Of a DNA stretch of 64,000 nucleotides, positions 8,860 to 17,516 are shown piece by piece (within the stretch, counting starts at the first letter, position 1; each line of letters starts with the position of its first letter). The DNA is from Roseibium album. Its GTDB lineage: Bacteria > Pseudomonadota > Alphaproteobacteria > Rhizobiales > Stappiaceae. The notes below the pieces were generated by a model that had not been told where the DNA came from, searched no databases, and saw nothing but the letters and a program-made list of their open reading frames with translations. A program made the position numbers and the translations under genes. The stretch covers positions 62,001-126,000 of the forward strand of contig NZ_CXWE01000010.1 of assembly GCF_001404515.1 (NCBI RefSeq), given 5' to 3'.

Positions 8860-10368
8860 TCAGCGGTGTGCGTCGACCTCGGTAATTTCGACCTTGTATC
8901 CCCAAAGCCGCTCGACATGTTTGAGCGTTGCCAGTTTGCTGTCGGCGTCGAGCGGAACCGAATTGCGTCGTACCGCCTTCAGATGCAGGCAGCGATCGCC
9001 AAGAAGATCGGCATCCGCGACCTGAATGTCAGGTTCGAGTGCGGAAAGGTCGTGATCAAGGGCAAGGGCGTCCCTCAGGTGTCTGTAGCCGTGGGAATTG
9101 TGAATGCCGGTCACCGTGCAGTACCGCGATGAGGACTCGTCGGATATCGCAAACATTCGAAAACGGCGCATGACAGCCGGCGACAGAAACTGCTGGATGA
9201 AGCTTTCGTCGCGATAGTTGGCCCAGGCGTGCTTCAGGACATTTCGCCAGTCTCCGCTGCCGGCAATGTCCGGAAACCACTCGCGATCTTCTTCCGTGGG
9301 GTTCAGGCAGACCCGCTTGATGTCCTCCATCATGGCAAATCCGAGTGCATATGGATTGATCCCGGAAAATCGCGGATCATCGAAGTCGGGCTGGGTCAGG
9401 ACGTTCGTATGGCTGTGAAGAATTTCCAGCATGGCGCCATCGCTGAGGCGCCCCTGTTCGTGCAGCTTGTTGAGAATGTAATAGTGGATGAAACAGGCGC
9501 AGCCTTCGTTCATCACCTTGGTTTGTTTCTGCGGATAGAAATACTGGCCGATATTGCGAACGATCCGCAGGATTTCGCGTTGCCAGGATGTGAGCACAGG
9601 GCTGTAGTGTTCCAGGAAATAAAGCAGGTTTTCTTCCGGAAGCTGCATATCGCGTTTGCGGTCGAGAAGGCCTGAATCCTGTGACTGCTGCCCTTCGTCC
9701 GCATCTGGGATGGTGTTCCAGAGGTAATAGACATTCTGTTCCGCTGCGGCGATCCTTGCCTGCCGTTGCTCCTCGGCTTCCCGGAGTGACAATTGCCTGG
9801 GTCGGCGATGCCTGAACACGCCGTGCGGCATGAGCGAATGTGCTGCATCAAGTGTCGCCTCGACGTCCTCCAGTCCGTGCTTTTCCTCGCAACTGGCGAT
9901 GAACCGTCTTGCATACTCCAGATAATCGAGAATGCCGTCGGCATCAGTCCATTGTTCGAACAGATGGTTGGACTTGAAGAAGTGATTGTGCCCGAAGGCG
10001 GCATGGGCCATCACCAGCGCCTGCAGCGGCATGGTGTTTTCTTCAAGGCAGTAGCTGATACAGGGGTTCGAGTTGATGACGATTTCATAGGCAAGTCCGC
10101 GCGCGCCCTTGCGGTAAAGACGTTCGTGACCGAGGAAATGCTTGCCGAATGACCAGTGATGATACATTAGCGGCATTCCGATGGAGGAATAGGCGTCGAG
10201 CATCTGCTCGGAGGATATGATCTCGATCTGGTTCGGATAAAAATCCAGCTCAAGGTCTTCCCGCGCCACCTGCTCGATTGCATCAAAGGTGCGCCACAGC
10301 GTATCGAAGTCCCAGTCGGCCTGATCGAACAGCAGTCCGGATTCTGGTTTTGTTGCGCGCTTAACCAT
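8860..10368 (-). CDS. SpoVR family protein
   Basis: A 502-residue SpoVR-family protein, named after a Bacillus spore-cortex gene but widespread in non-spore-formers, where it travels with PrkA and a DUF444 protein. Visible family hallmarks are MYHHWSFGKHF, INSNPCISYCLEEN, FFKSNHLF and the EGCACFIHYYI segment. I choose the ATG at 10368 (MVKRATKPESG) over an in-frame upstream start because it overlaps the DUF444 stop by eight bases (ATGGTTAA), the common coupling in this cluster, and because the extra 38 residues do not look like SpoVR. Biochemical role unknown; the operon is linked to stress and stationary-phase survival in enterobacteria. Confidence 0.92.
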   Translation of the reverse strand: MVKRATKPESGLLFDQADWDFDTLWRTFDAIEQVAREDLELDFYPNQIEIISSEQMLDAYSSIGMPLMYHHWSFGKHFLGHERLYRKGARGLAYEIVINSNPCISYCLEENTMPLQALVMAHAAFGHNHFFKSNHLFEQWTDADGILDYLEYARRFIASCEEKHGLEDVEATLDAAHSLMPHGVFRHRRPRQLSLREAEEQRQARIAAAEQNVYYLWNTIPDADEGQQSQDSGLLDRKRDMQLPEENLLYFLEHYSPVLTSWQREILRIVRNIGQYFYPQKQTKVMNEGCACFIHYYILNKLHEQGRLSDGAMLEILHSHTNVLTQPDFDDPRFSGINPYALGFAMMEDIKRVCLNPTEEDREWFPDIAGSGDWRNVLKHAWANYRDESFIQQFLSPAVMRRFRMFAISDESSSRYCTVTGIHNSHGYRHLRDALALDHDLSALEPDIQVADADLLGDRCLHLKAVRRNSVPLDADSKLATLKHVERLWGYKVEITEVDAHR

Positions 10369-11683
10369 GGTTTTTCCCCGCAGGTTCGCGTGCGAACAGT
10401 TCGCGGAAAACCGGATAGATGTCGGCGATCGCCGAAACGCGCTTACGTGCAAAATTGGGCCAGATCTCCGCGACCCGGCCATAGGATTCCCAGAGTTCCA
10501 TGCCGGTGGCTTCGCTGTTGATCAACTGGGCTTCGTCTTCGCCGACGATTTCGACATAGGCAAAATACTGGCAGACCCGCATCAGGTCTTCGCTCAGCAG
10601 TGAGACGCACTTCTGCGAATCGCCGCTGAAATTCTCGCCATCGGACGCCTGTGCTGCATAGATGTTCCACTCCGACGGCGGGTACCGCGCTTCGATCACC
10701 TCCTTCATGACCACGAGCGCCGTGCTAACCACGGTGCCGCCGGTTTGCGGCGAATAGAAGAAAGTGTCCTCGTCGACTTCCGACGCATCATGGGTGTGAC
10801 GAATGAAGACGATCTCGGTCTTTTCATATCTGCGGCTCAGGAAAAGGTGCAGCAGCATGAAAAAGCGCTTGGCGAGATCCTTTTCGCGCTCCCCCATCGA
10901 GGCGGAAACGTCCATCAGGCAGAACATCACCGCGTTGGCGTTGGGTTCCGGTTGCTGTTCGAAATAGTTGTACCGCACATCCAGCGGATCGATATAGGCG
11001 ACCACCTTTCGCCGCCTGACGACTTCTTCGTATCTGGCACGCAACGCAGCCAGTTCCTCACGTTGCTCAGAGGTGGGAGATGCGGCCTTCTCGAGTTTGA
11101 GAATTTGCTTCAGGAGGTCCTCGGCTTCCTTGTCCTTGGGCCTTTTCAATCCGATCCTGCGTCCGAGCGCATTGCGCATCGTGCGCGTAATATTAATATT
11201 GGCCGGGGCACCGGATGTGGAATATCCGGCCCGGTGCGGATGGGTTCGGGTGATCTCCTTCAGGCTCTGCTTGATCAGGTCCGGCAGTTCTAGATCGTCG
11301 AAGAAAAAGTCCAGAAATTCTTCCCTGGAAAGGGCGAACAGGAAATCGTCTTCGCCGTCACCGTCCGCTGATCCCTGCCGTCCACCACCGCCACCACCTC
11401 CTCTGGGCGGTTTTTCGATCCGGTCGCCTGCCTGGAACGACTTGTTGCCGGTAAAAACCCGTTCCCGGAGCCCACCATCGGCGGACTTGCGGAAAGACGG
11501 TTCGGCCACCCCCTTCGTCGGAACGGTGACATCTTTTGCCCGGTCGACATCGGCAATACCGCGCTCTCGAACGGCGTCCTCGACCGCTTTCTTGATCTGC
11601 GACCGGACCCGCTTGAGAAATCGGCGTCTATTGCTCAGGCTCTTGTCTTTCGGGTTCAGTCGGCGGTCGATGAAATGTGCCAT
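10361..11683 (-). CDS. DUF444 / YeaH-YhbH family VWA-like protein
   Basis: The 440-residue product belongs to the DUF444 family (E. coli YeaH, Bacillus YhbH). It begins with the conserved basic IDRRLNPKDKSLSNRRRFLKR segment (5-25), has a glycine-rich linker (about 94-112) and a C-terminal von Willebrand A-like fold with a MIDAS-type DVSAS motif (Asp258, Ser260, Ser262). It probably acts as an adaptor for the PrkA kinase; that is inference from conserved linkage. GGGAGG precedes the ATG at a good distance. It lies 20 bases after prkA and overlaps spoVR by 8 bases, so the three genes form one minus-strand operon. Confidence 0.92.
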   Translation of the reverse strand: MAHFIDRRLNPKDKSLSNRRRFLKRVRSQIKKAVEDAVRERGIADVDRAKDVTVPTKGVAEPSFRKSADGGLRERVFTGNKSFQAGDRIEKPPRGGGGGGGRQGSADGDGEDDFLFALSREEFLDFFFDDLELPDLIKQSLKEITRTHPHRAGYSTSGAPANINITRTMRNALGRRIGLKRPKDKEAEDLLKQILKLEKAASPTSEQREELAALRARYEEVVRRRKVVAYIDPLDVRYNYFEQQPEPNANAVMFCLMDVSASMGEREKDLAKRFFMLLHLFLSRRYEKTEIVFIRHTHDASEVDEDTFFYSPQTGGTVVSTALVVMKEVIEARYPPSEWNIYAAQASDGENFSGDSQKCVSLLSEDLMRVCQYFAYVEIVGEDEAQLINSEATGMELWESYGRVAEIWPNFARKRVSAIADIYPVFRELFAREPAGKNHG

Positions 11684-11703
11684 CTTTCAATCGGCCTCCC
11701 GGG

Positions 11704-13638
11704 CTACCCGGCCTTGTTCACACGCATGTACCACTCGACAAGCCGCCGAACCTGCCGCTTCGTGTAGCCGTGCCCGGTCATGCGTTCGACGAACTCGTGG
11801 TGCTTCTCGTCGGTCTTCTTGTCGCGCTTGGCACCGAAGCTGATCACGGGAAGCAGTTCTTCCACCTTGCCGAACATGCGCTTTTCGATGACCTGGCGCA
11901 GTTTCTCGTAGCGGCGCCAATCCGGGTTCTGGCCCTGGTTCTCCGCCCGGGCCCTGAGCACGAATTTTACCACTTCATTGCGGAAGTCTTTCGGATTTGC
12001 AACGCCGGCCGGTTGCTCGATTTTCTCCAGTTCCTTTTCCAGCACACCCCGGTCGAATATCTGGCCTGTGTCCGGGTCCTTGTAGTCCTGTTCCTCGATC
12101 CAGGCATCGGCATAGGCGATGTAGCGATCGAACAGGTTCTGGCCATAATCCGTGTAGGATTCCAGATAGGCCTTCTGGATTTCGTTGCCGATGAATTCGG
12201 CGTAGTGCGGGGCCAGTTCGGTCTTGAGGAAATCCAGGTATCTGCTTTCGGTTTCCGCATCGAACTGCTCGCGCCGGATGGCCTGTTCGAGCACATACAT
12301 CAGGTGAACGGGGTCGGCGGAGATTTCTTCCGTGTCGTGGTTGAAGGTTTCCGACAGGACCTTGAAGGCAAAGCGGGTGGAAATACCGTTCATGCCCTCG
12401 TCGACACCGGCCGCGTCACGATACTCCTGCAGCGATTTCGCCTTGGGATCGGAATCTTTCAGCATTTCACCGTCATAAACACGCAATTTGGAATAAAGCG
12501 TCGAATTTTCGTGCTCGTGCAGTCTTGTCAGGACGCTGAATCGTGCCAGCAGCGGCAAGGTTTCGGGGGCACATGACGCGTCGGCGAGTGCACTCTGGCT
12601 CAGTAGCTTGCCGTAGATGTCGGCTTCGCCGGTCGCGCGCAGGCAATAAGGTACCTTGACGACACTTATCCGGTCGAGAAAGGCCTCGTTGTTCTTGTTG
12701 CTCTTGAACTGGCTCCATTCGGATTCGTTCGAGTGCGCAAGGATCAGTCCCTGGAAGGGCAATGCACCGATGTTCTCCGTACCGACATACGACCCTTCCT
12801 GGGTCGCTGTCAGCAACGGGTGCAGCACCTTGATGGGGGCCTTGAACATTTCGACGAATTCCATCAGGCCCTGGGTGGTGCGGTTCAGGGCTCCGGAATA
12901 GCTGTAGGCATCCGGATCGTCCTGGCTGAACTCCTCCAGCTTGCGAATGTCGAGTTTCCCGACGAGTGCGGAGACATCCTGGTTGTTTTCGTCGCCGGGT
13001 TCCGTCTTGGTGACGCCGATCTGGCGCAATCGGGAGGGATAGAGTTTGACGATTGAAAACTTGGAAATGTCGCCATCATATTCATCCAGCCGCTTGGTTG
13101 CCCACGGTGATATCAGTCCGGTCAGCAGACGCCTGGGGATGTTGTACTTGTCTTCCAGCAGGTCGCCCACGCGGTTGGCACTGAAAAGACCGAGAGGAGA
13201 TTCATAGACTGGGCTGATCTGGTCGCCCGCCTTCAAGACATAGATGGGTTCCTGTTCAATCAGTTTCTTGAGAATTTCGGCAATACTGGACTTGCCGCCG
13301 CCGACCGGGCCGAGCAGGTAGAGGATCTGCTTGCGCTCTTCCAGGCCCTGGCTGGCATGGCGGAAAAACCCGACGATACGTTCGATCGTCGCTTCCATTC
13401 CGAACAGATTTTTGAAAGGTGCGTAACGCTTTATCGTCCGGTTCATGAAAATCCGGCCAAGCCGTTGATCCTGGCTCGTATCGATGACCTCGGGCTCTCC
13501 TATCGCAGCCATCATGCGCTCGGCTGAGGTCGCGCGCATCAAGGGGTCGTCCCTGCATCCCAGCAGGTAATCCTGGATTGAAATCTCTTCCAGGTGTCTA
13601 TTCCTGTAGTCCTCGGCGAACCGTGCATATATCTCCAT
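11704..13638 (-). CDS. prkA: PrkA family serine protein kinase
   Basis: The product aligns along its whole length with the PrkA/YeaG kinase I recall from E. coli: EPxxxDTxQxxRLxRIF, Walker A GPVGGGKS (110-117), KTEPGDENNQDVSALVGK, NKNNEAFLDR, DPKAKSLQEYRDAAGVDEG and the C-terminal VRRLVEWYMRV. PrkA has an AAA-like N-terminal domain and a kinase-like C-terminal domain; in enterobacteria it affects stress adaptation. I take ATG 13638 (MEIYARF, preceded by GGAAG) rather than the in-frame start 25 residues upstream, because the enterobacterial protein begins at the equivalent point. The result is 644 residues, close to the family norm. First gene of the prkA-DUF444-spoVR operon. Confidence 0.95.
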   Translation of the reverse strand: MEIYARFAEDYRNRHLEEISIQDYLLGCRDDPLMRATSAERMMAAIGEPEVIDTSQDQRLGRIFMNRTIKRYAPFKNLFGMEATIERIVGFFRHASQGLEERKQILYLLGPVGGGKSSIAEILKKLIEQEPIYVLKAGDQISPVYESPLGLFSANRVGDLLEDKYNIPRRLLTGLISPWATKRLDEYDGDISKFSIVKLYPSRLRQIGVTKTEPGDENNQDVSALVGKLDIRKLEEFSQDDPDAYSYSGALNRTTQGLMEFVEMFKAPIKVLHPLLTATQEGSYVGTENIGALPFQGLILAHSNESEWSQFKSNKNNEAFLDRISVVKVPYCLRATGEADIYGKLLSQSALADASCAPETLPLLARFSVLTRLHEHENSTLYSKLRVYDGEMLKDSDPKAKSLQEYRDAAGVDEGMNGISTRFAFKVLSETFNHDTEEISADPVHLMYVLEQAIRREQFDAETESRYLDFLKTELAPHYAEFIGNEIQKAYLESYTDYGQNLFDRYIAYADAWIEEQDYKDPDTGQIFDRGVLEKELEKIEQPAGVANPKDFRNEVVKFVLRARAENQGQNPDWRRYEKLRQVIEKRMFGKVEELLPVISFGAKRDKKTDEKHHEFVERMTGHGYTKRQVRRLVEWYMRVNKAG

Positions 13639-13979
13639 GTTCCACTTCCAGCTAGGCGCTCCCAGAGTACCTGCCCCTCTTAAATTAGATGGGGCTTTCA
13701 ACCGTCGTGGCAACTTAAACTTTCGGGTTTCGCAAAAATTTCGCCTTCAAAAAAAATTGCAGGCGATTTTGATCGATTTTGCCATCATGAAGGCAATATC
13801 GGTCCTGAATCCGGGAGCGGCATCAGGACAAATGCTGCGGTACCTGATGGAATAAATGTTGATCTGCGAAACTGGAGTTGATGCCAAATAATAATACAAA
13901 GTATTGAAATTATTATATTATTGGAAATCTGCTGCTTCAACAGGATTCGCTGAAGGCCTGATGCAGGCAAGGGGAGGAG
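13639..13979. other. AT-rich intergenic region between luxR-like gene and prkA
   Basis: This 341-base gap carries no convincing gene. Both flanking genes are on the minus strand, so it is the prkA leader plus the 3' flank of the PAS-LuxR gene. It includes an A-tract (about 13749-13757), a 13-base inverted repeat AATAC-AAA-GTATT (13893-13905) nested inside a larger imperfect repeat with arms about 13884-13895 and 13912-13924, and the possible heat-shock promoter. Base composition is markedly more AT-rich than the surroundings. No hairpin-plus-T-tract terminator is evident. Confidence 0.6.
13686..13713 (-). promoter_or_regulatory. Possible RpoH-type promoter for prkA operon
   Basis: Reading the minus strand, CCCCATCTA (13694-13686) matches the classic heat-shock sigma -10 (CCCCATnTA). 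TTGCCA (13713-13708) lies 13 bases upstream, within the usual spacing. The -10 is about 47 bases upstream of the prkA ATG. The match is by eye; the -35 is weak. Stress control of prkA operons is known in other bacteria, which makes the site plausible but not proven. Confidence 0.3.
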
Positions 13980-14534
13980 CTATAGTTTACTGACCCGATG
14001 GCCTGTAAGCCTCGCCAGAAGCACGGCAACGTTTTTCACCTTGAATTTCTTCAAGAGCCTTGCACGCACATCTTCGACGGTGCGCGGCGAAAGCCCCAGA
14101 ACACGCGCCATTTCCTTGCTTGTCTGCCCTTGCGAAAGCAGCAGCAGCACGTCCCGTTCCCGGGGGGTCAGTTTGGGACCCTTGCTGGTGTCATCGATCG
14201 GCGCGAAGCTGAGGACCGTACGTGCGAGCGGCATGTCCGGAGTAAGGGTTCTGGCCCGGAACCGACACCAGATACGGGTTCCGTCGGCCCTTCGCATCAA
14301 TCGCTCGTCAATATATGGAAGCGATTGGCTGAGGGGTTTGAGCCCGATATCCCGGATCTGGTGAAACTCCTCGTCGGACCCGTAAAGCAGGCGAAAGCTG
14401 CGCCCGATAAGGTGCTCCTTGCCGTAGCCGAACATGTCGGCAAAGGTCTGGTTGCAGGTTCTGATGATGCGATGCTCGGTCAGCGCGAGACCCATTGGCG
14501 CATAGTCAAAGGCAAGTGCTTCAAATTCATGCAT
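13980..14534 (-). CDS. PAS-LuxR type transcriptional regulator
   Basis: The 184-residue protein has an N-terminal PAS sensor domain (about 1-115; CNQTFADMFGYGKEHLIGRS is a typical PAS core) and a C-terminal LuxR-type helix-turn-helix (about 120-180; LTPRERDVLLLLSQGQTSKE, LGLSPRTVEDVRARLLKK). There is no receiver domain, so it probably senses a small ligand or redox signal directly. It is divergent from the M20-ABC operon with 85 bases between starts, and a perfect inverted repeat lies in that gap, so control of the operon and itself is likely. The ligand cannot be read from sequence. Confidence 0.85.
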   Translation of the reverse strand: MHEFEALAFDYAPMGLALTEHRIIRTCNQTFADMFGYGKEHLIGRSFRLLYGSDEEFHQIRDIGLKPLSQSLPYIDERLMRRADGTRIWCRFRARTLTPDMPLARTVLSFAPIDDTSKGPKLTPRERDVLLLLSQGQTSKEMARVLGLSPRTVEDVRARLLKKFKVKNVAVLLARLTGHRVSKL

Positions 14535-14547
14535 GGGTCACCGTGTT

Positions 14548-14569
14548 CCTACGGTATTGGCACCGTAGG
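14548..14569. promoter_or_regulatory. Perfect inverted repeat, candidate LuxR-type operator
   Basis: CCTACGGT-attggc-ACCGTAGG, with 8-base arms and a 6-base centre, lies in the 85-base gap between the divergent PAS-LuxR gene (start 14534) and the M20 gene (start 14620). Its size and dyad symmetry suit a dimeric LuxR-family regulator. It could also form an RNA hairpin in the leader of the regulator mRNA. Confidence 0.55.
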
Positions 14570-14619
14570 CGAAGAATAGCATAGTTATCCGCAGTTTTGC
14601 CAGCAAAGGGCCCTCTTCC

Positions 14620-15903
14620 ATGGCATTGGCCGAGCAGTTGATTCGGGAAATTGATGAAAGGCGTGACGACCTTGTCGTGCTGACACAGGAACTGTTGCGC
14701 ATCCCGACGCTCAATCCCCCGGGTGAGAATTATCGGGAAATCTGCGACTATCTCGCCCGCCGGCTGAAGAAGAGCGGTTTTGAAATTGACCTCGTCCGCG
14801 CATTTGGAACCCCGGGTGACAGCGACAAGTATCCCAGATGGAATGTCATTGCGCGGCGCGACGGAAAGCGGTCGGGTGAATGTGTTCACTTCAACAGCCA
14901 CATCGATGTCGTCGATGTCGGCCACGGCTGGAGCAAGGATCCCTTCGGCGGCGAACTCGAAGACGGCAAGATCTATGGGCGCGGCGCCTGTGACATGAAG
15001 GGGGGACTGGCTGCGAGTATCATTGCTGTGGAAGCCTTCCTCGCGACCCTTCCGGATTTTTCGGGGGCGATTGAGGTCAGCGGAACGGCGGACGAGGAGT
15101 CCGGCGGTTATGGCGGTGTTGCCTATCTGGCCGAGAAGGGCTTTTTCGATCCCGAGCGCGTACAGCACGTCATCATCCCGGAGCCGCTGAACAAGGATCG
15201 GATCTGCCTCGGTCACAGGGGCGTCTGGTGGGCGGAGGTCGAGACCTACGGTGAAATCGCCCACGGTTCGATGCCATTCCTCGGAGATTGCGCCGTCCGG
15301 CATATGGGTGCGGTTCTGGACGAAATGGAAAACAGCCTGTTTCCGGCTCTCGCGGAAAAGCGGACGGAAATGCCGGTCGTTCCGGAAGGGGCGCGGCAGT
15401 CGACGCTCAACATCAACTCAATCCACGGCGGTCAGGCGGAAGGCGATGACGACTTCACCGGACTTCCCAGTCCGTGTGTCCCCGACAGTTGCCGGATGAT
15501 TGTTGACCGACGTTTCCTGCTGGAAGAGAACATTGATGAGGTGCAGGCGGAATTTCTCCAGGTATTGAAGGATGTTGAGAACAAACGGGCGTCATTCAGG
15601 TATGATGTCCGGGAGTTGCACCGGGTCCTGCCGACGATGACCGACAAGGAAGCGCCGGTTGTCAGGACGGTTGCCAGGGCAATCGAGGAAACGCTTGGAA
15701 AAGAGGCGGAATATGTCGTGAGTCCGGGAACTTACGACCAGAAACATATCGACCGGATCGGGAAACTGAAAAACTGCATCGCCTATGGTCCGGGAATTCT
15801 GGATCTTGCACACAAACCGGATGAATATGTTGGTGTGGAAGACATGCTCGATTCTGCGAAGGTCATGGGCCGGTCGCTGATCGAGCTACTGGCACAGCCG
15901 TGA
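14620..15903 (+). CDS. M20 family metallopeptidase / deacylase (ArgE/DapE-like)
   Basis: A 427-residue M20-family amidohydrolase of the acetylornithine deacetylase/succinyl-diaminopimelate desuccinylase type, which hydrolyse N-acyl amino acids or small peptides with two metal ions. Visible metal and catalytic residues are His94 and Asp96 (SHIDVVD), Asp125 (GRGACDMKGG) and Glu159/Glu160 (ADEES). The protein lacks a signal peptide, so it acts in the cytoplasm. It is the first gene of an operon with a family-5 ABC importer, suggesting that it cleaves the imported substrate; the exact substrate is not predictable. The start lacks a strong Shine-Dalgarno sequence. Its stop overlaps a possible early start of the next gene. 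Confidence 0.88.
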   Translation: MALAEQLIREIDERRDDLVVLTQELLRIPTLNPPGENYREICDYLARRLKKSGFEIDLVRAFGTPGDSDKYPRWNVIARRDGKRSGECVHFNSHIDVVDVGHGWSKDPFGGELEDGKIYGRGACDMKGGLAASIIAVEAFLATLPDFSGAIEVSGTADEESGGYGGVAYLAEKGFFDPERVQHVIIPEPLNKDRICLGHRGVWWAEVETYGEIAHGSMPFLGDCAVRHMGAVLDEMENSLFPALAEKRTEMPVVPEGARQSTLNINSIHGGQAEGDDDFTGLPSPCVPDSCRMIVDRRFLLEENIDEVQAEFLQVLKDVENKRASFRYDVRELHRVLPTMTDKEAPVVRTVARAIEETLGKEAEYVVSPGTYDQKHIDRIGKLKNCIAYGPGILDLAHKPDEYVGVEDMLDSAKVMGRSLIELLAQP

Positions 15904-15932
15904 AAAGGCGGCGTCGAAAGATGGGGAGAGCT

Positions 15933-17417
15933 ATGCGTTTGAACAAGTTTGGGAGTGGGTTGATCAGCGTCCTTGCACTGGCCGCGAGCATCGGTATGGC
16001 GGAAGCCAAAAGCGACATCATCGTTGCGATGCAGCTCGAACCACCACATCTGGATCCAACCGGTGCTGCTGCCGGAGCCATCGATTCGGTACTTTATTCG
16101 AATGTGTTTGAAGGCCTCACGCGCTTTGGCCCCGACGGCTCGGTCAATCCGGGACTGGCCGAAAGCTGGACAATTTCGGACGACGGCAAAACCTACACAT
16201 TCAAGCTGCATGAAGGCGTCACGTTCCACGACGGATCTGACATGACCGCGGAGGATGTGAAGTTCAGCCTCGACCGCGCGCGCGCCGACGACAGCGCCAA
16301 TGCCCAGAAGGCACTTTTCGCCGGTATCGAGAATGTCGAGGTAGTCGATCCGCAGACTGTCGCGGTGACGCTGAAGGAAGCCAACAGTAGCTTCCTGTTC
16401 AACCTGGCGTGGGGCGACGCGGTAATCGTTGCCCCGGAAACGGTCGCCGACATCAAGACCAACCCGGTCGGAACCGGTGCTTTCAAGTTCTCCGACTGGG
16501 TGCAGGGAGACCGGATCGACCTGGAAAGGAACCCGGATTACTGGGGAACGCCGGCAAAGCTCGACAATGTCACATTCAAGTTCATCTCCGACCCGACGGC
16601 GGCGTTTGCCGCGGTAATGGCCGAGGACGTCAATGCCTTTGTCGGTTTTCCTGCGCCGGAAAACCTGCCGCAGTTCGAGGCTGATCCGAGATTCCAGGTG
16701 CTCGTCGGTTCGACCGAGGGCGAAACAATCCTGGCGATGAACAACAAGCTGCCACCGCTTGACAACGTCAAGGTCCGGGAAGCCATCGCGCACGCGATTG
16801 ACCGGCAGGCGATCATCGACGGTGCGATGTTCGGCTATGGCACACCGATCGGAACGCACTTCGCCCCGCACAATCCGGACTATGTCGATCTGACGGGATC
16901 AAGCCAGTATGATCCGGAGCTTTCGAAAAAACTCCTGGCCGAGGCCGGGTTTCCCGACGGCTTTGAAACAACGCTCAAACTCCCACCACCTTCATATGCG
17001 CGCCGGGGCGGTGAAATCATTGCCTCTCAGCTCAGGGCGATTGGCATCGAGACGGAGATAACAAACCTGGAATGGGCGCAATGGCTAGAACAGGTATTCC
17101 GGGGCAAGGATTATGGCCTGACCATCGTCAGCCATACCGAACCGATGGATATCGGCATCTATGCGCGTCCGGACTATTATTTCCAGTACGGCACTCCGGA
17201 ATTCCAGAAACTGTTCGCAGCAATCACCAGTGAAAACGATCCGGAAAAGCGCTCTGCGCTCCTGAAAGAAGCGCAGGAGATGATCGCCGCGGATTACGTG
17301 AACGCCTACCTGTTCCAGCTGGCCTTTCCGACGGTTGCCGATGCTCGGATCAAGGGGCTCTGGAAAAACCAGCCGACCCAGGCAACAGACCTGACTGCCG
17401 TCTCCTGGGAAGAGTGA
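15933..17417 (+). CDS. ABC transporter substrate-binding protein, family 5
   Basis: A periplasmic binding protein (494 residues) of the peptide/opine/nickel SBP_bac_5 family. It has a signal peptide (basic MRLNK, hydrophobic core, cleavage near AEA-KS) and the family's LAESWTISDDGKTYTFKL and DVKFSLDRA blocks. I choose ATG 15933 because GGGGAGAG precedes it; in-frame starts at 15900 and 15921 would put an Arg-rich tail before the signal peptide. It captures the substrate for the two permeases and fused ATPase downstream. A terminator-like hairpin follows, probably giving excess binding protein over membrane components. Confidence 0.9.
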   Translation: MRLNKFGSGLISVLALAASIGMAEAKSDIIVAMQLEPPHLDPTGAAAGAIDSVLYSNVFEGLTRFGPDGSVNPGLAESWTISDDGKTYTFKLHEGVTFHDGSDMTAEDVKFSLDRARADDSANAQKALFAGIENVEVVDPQTVAVTLKEANSSFLFNLAWGDAVIVAPETVADIKTNPVGTGAFKFSDWVQGDRIDLERNPDYWGTPAKLDNVTFKFISDPTAAFAAVMAEDVNAFVGFPAPENLPQFEADPRFQVLVGSTEGETILAMNNKLPPLDNVKVREAIAHAIDRQAIIDGAMFGYGTPIGTHFAPHNPDYVDLTGSSQYDPELSKKLLAEAGFPDGFETTLKLPPPSYARRGGEIIASQLRAIGIETEITNLEWAQWLEQVFRGKDYGLTIVSHTEPMDIGIYARPDYYFQYGTPEFQKLFAAITSENDPEKRSALLKEAQEMIAADYVNAYLFQLAFPTVADARIKGLWKNQPTQATDLTAVSWEE

Positions 17418-17431
17418 CGCCTTGACACATG

Positions 17432-17460
17432 GGCGCCCGCTCCAGGTGGGCGCCTTTTTT
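17432..17460 (+). terminator. Hairpin with T-tract after binding-protein gene
   Basis: GGCGCCC (17432-17438), a 9-base loop and GGGCGCC (17448-17454) followed by six Ts has the form of a rho-independent terminator. Because permease genes continue in the same direction, partial termination or 3'-end stabilisation of the binding-protein mRNA is more likely than complete termination. Confidence 0.8.
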
Positions 17461-17516
17461 GCTCCTTCATCTTTTCTGTCCCGGAGACAACCTGCCGATA
17501 GGCGCGCGACCGGCTC

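Noticed and set aside
13637..13855. Small plus-strand open frame upstream of prkA
   Set aside because: No ribosome site or domain; it overlaps the prkA leader on the other strand and crosses the probable promoter.
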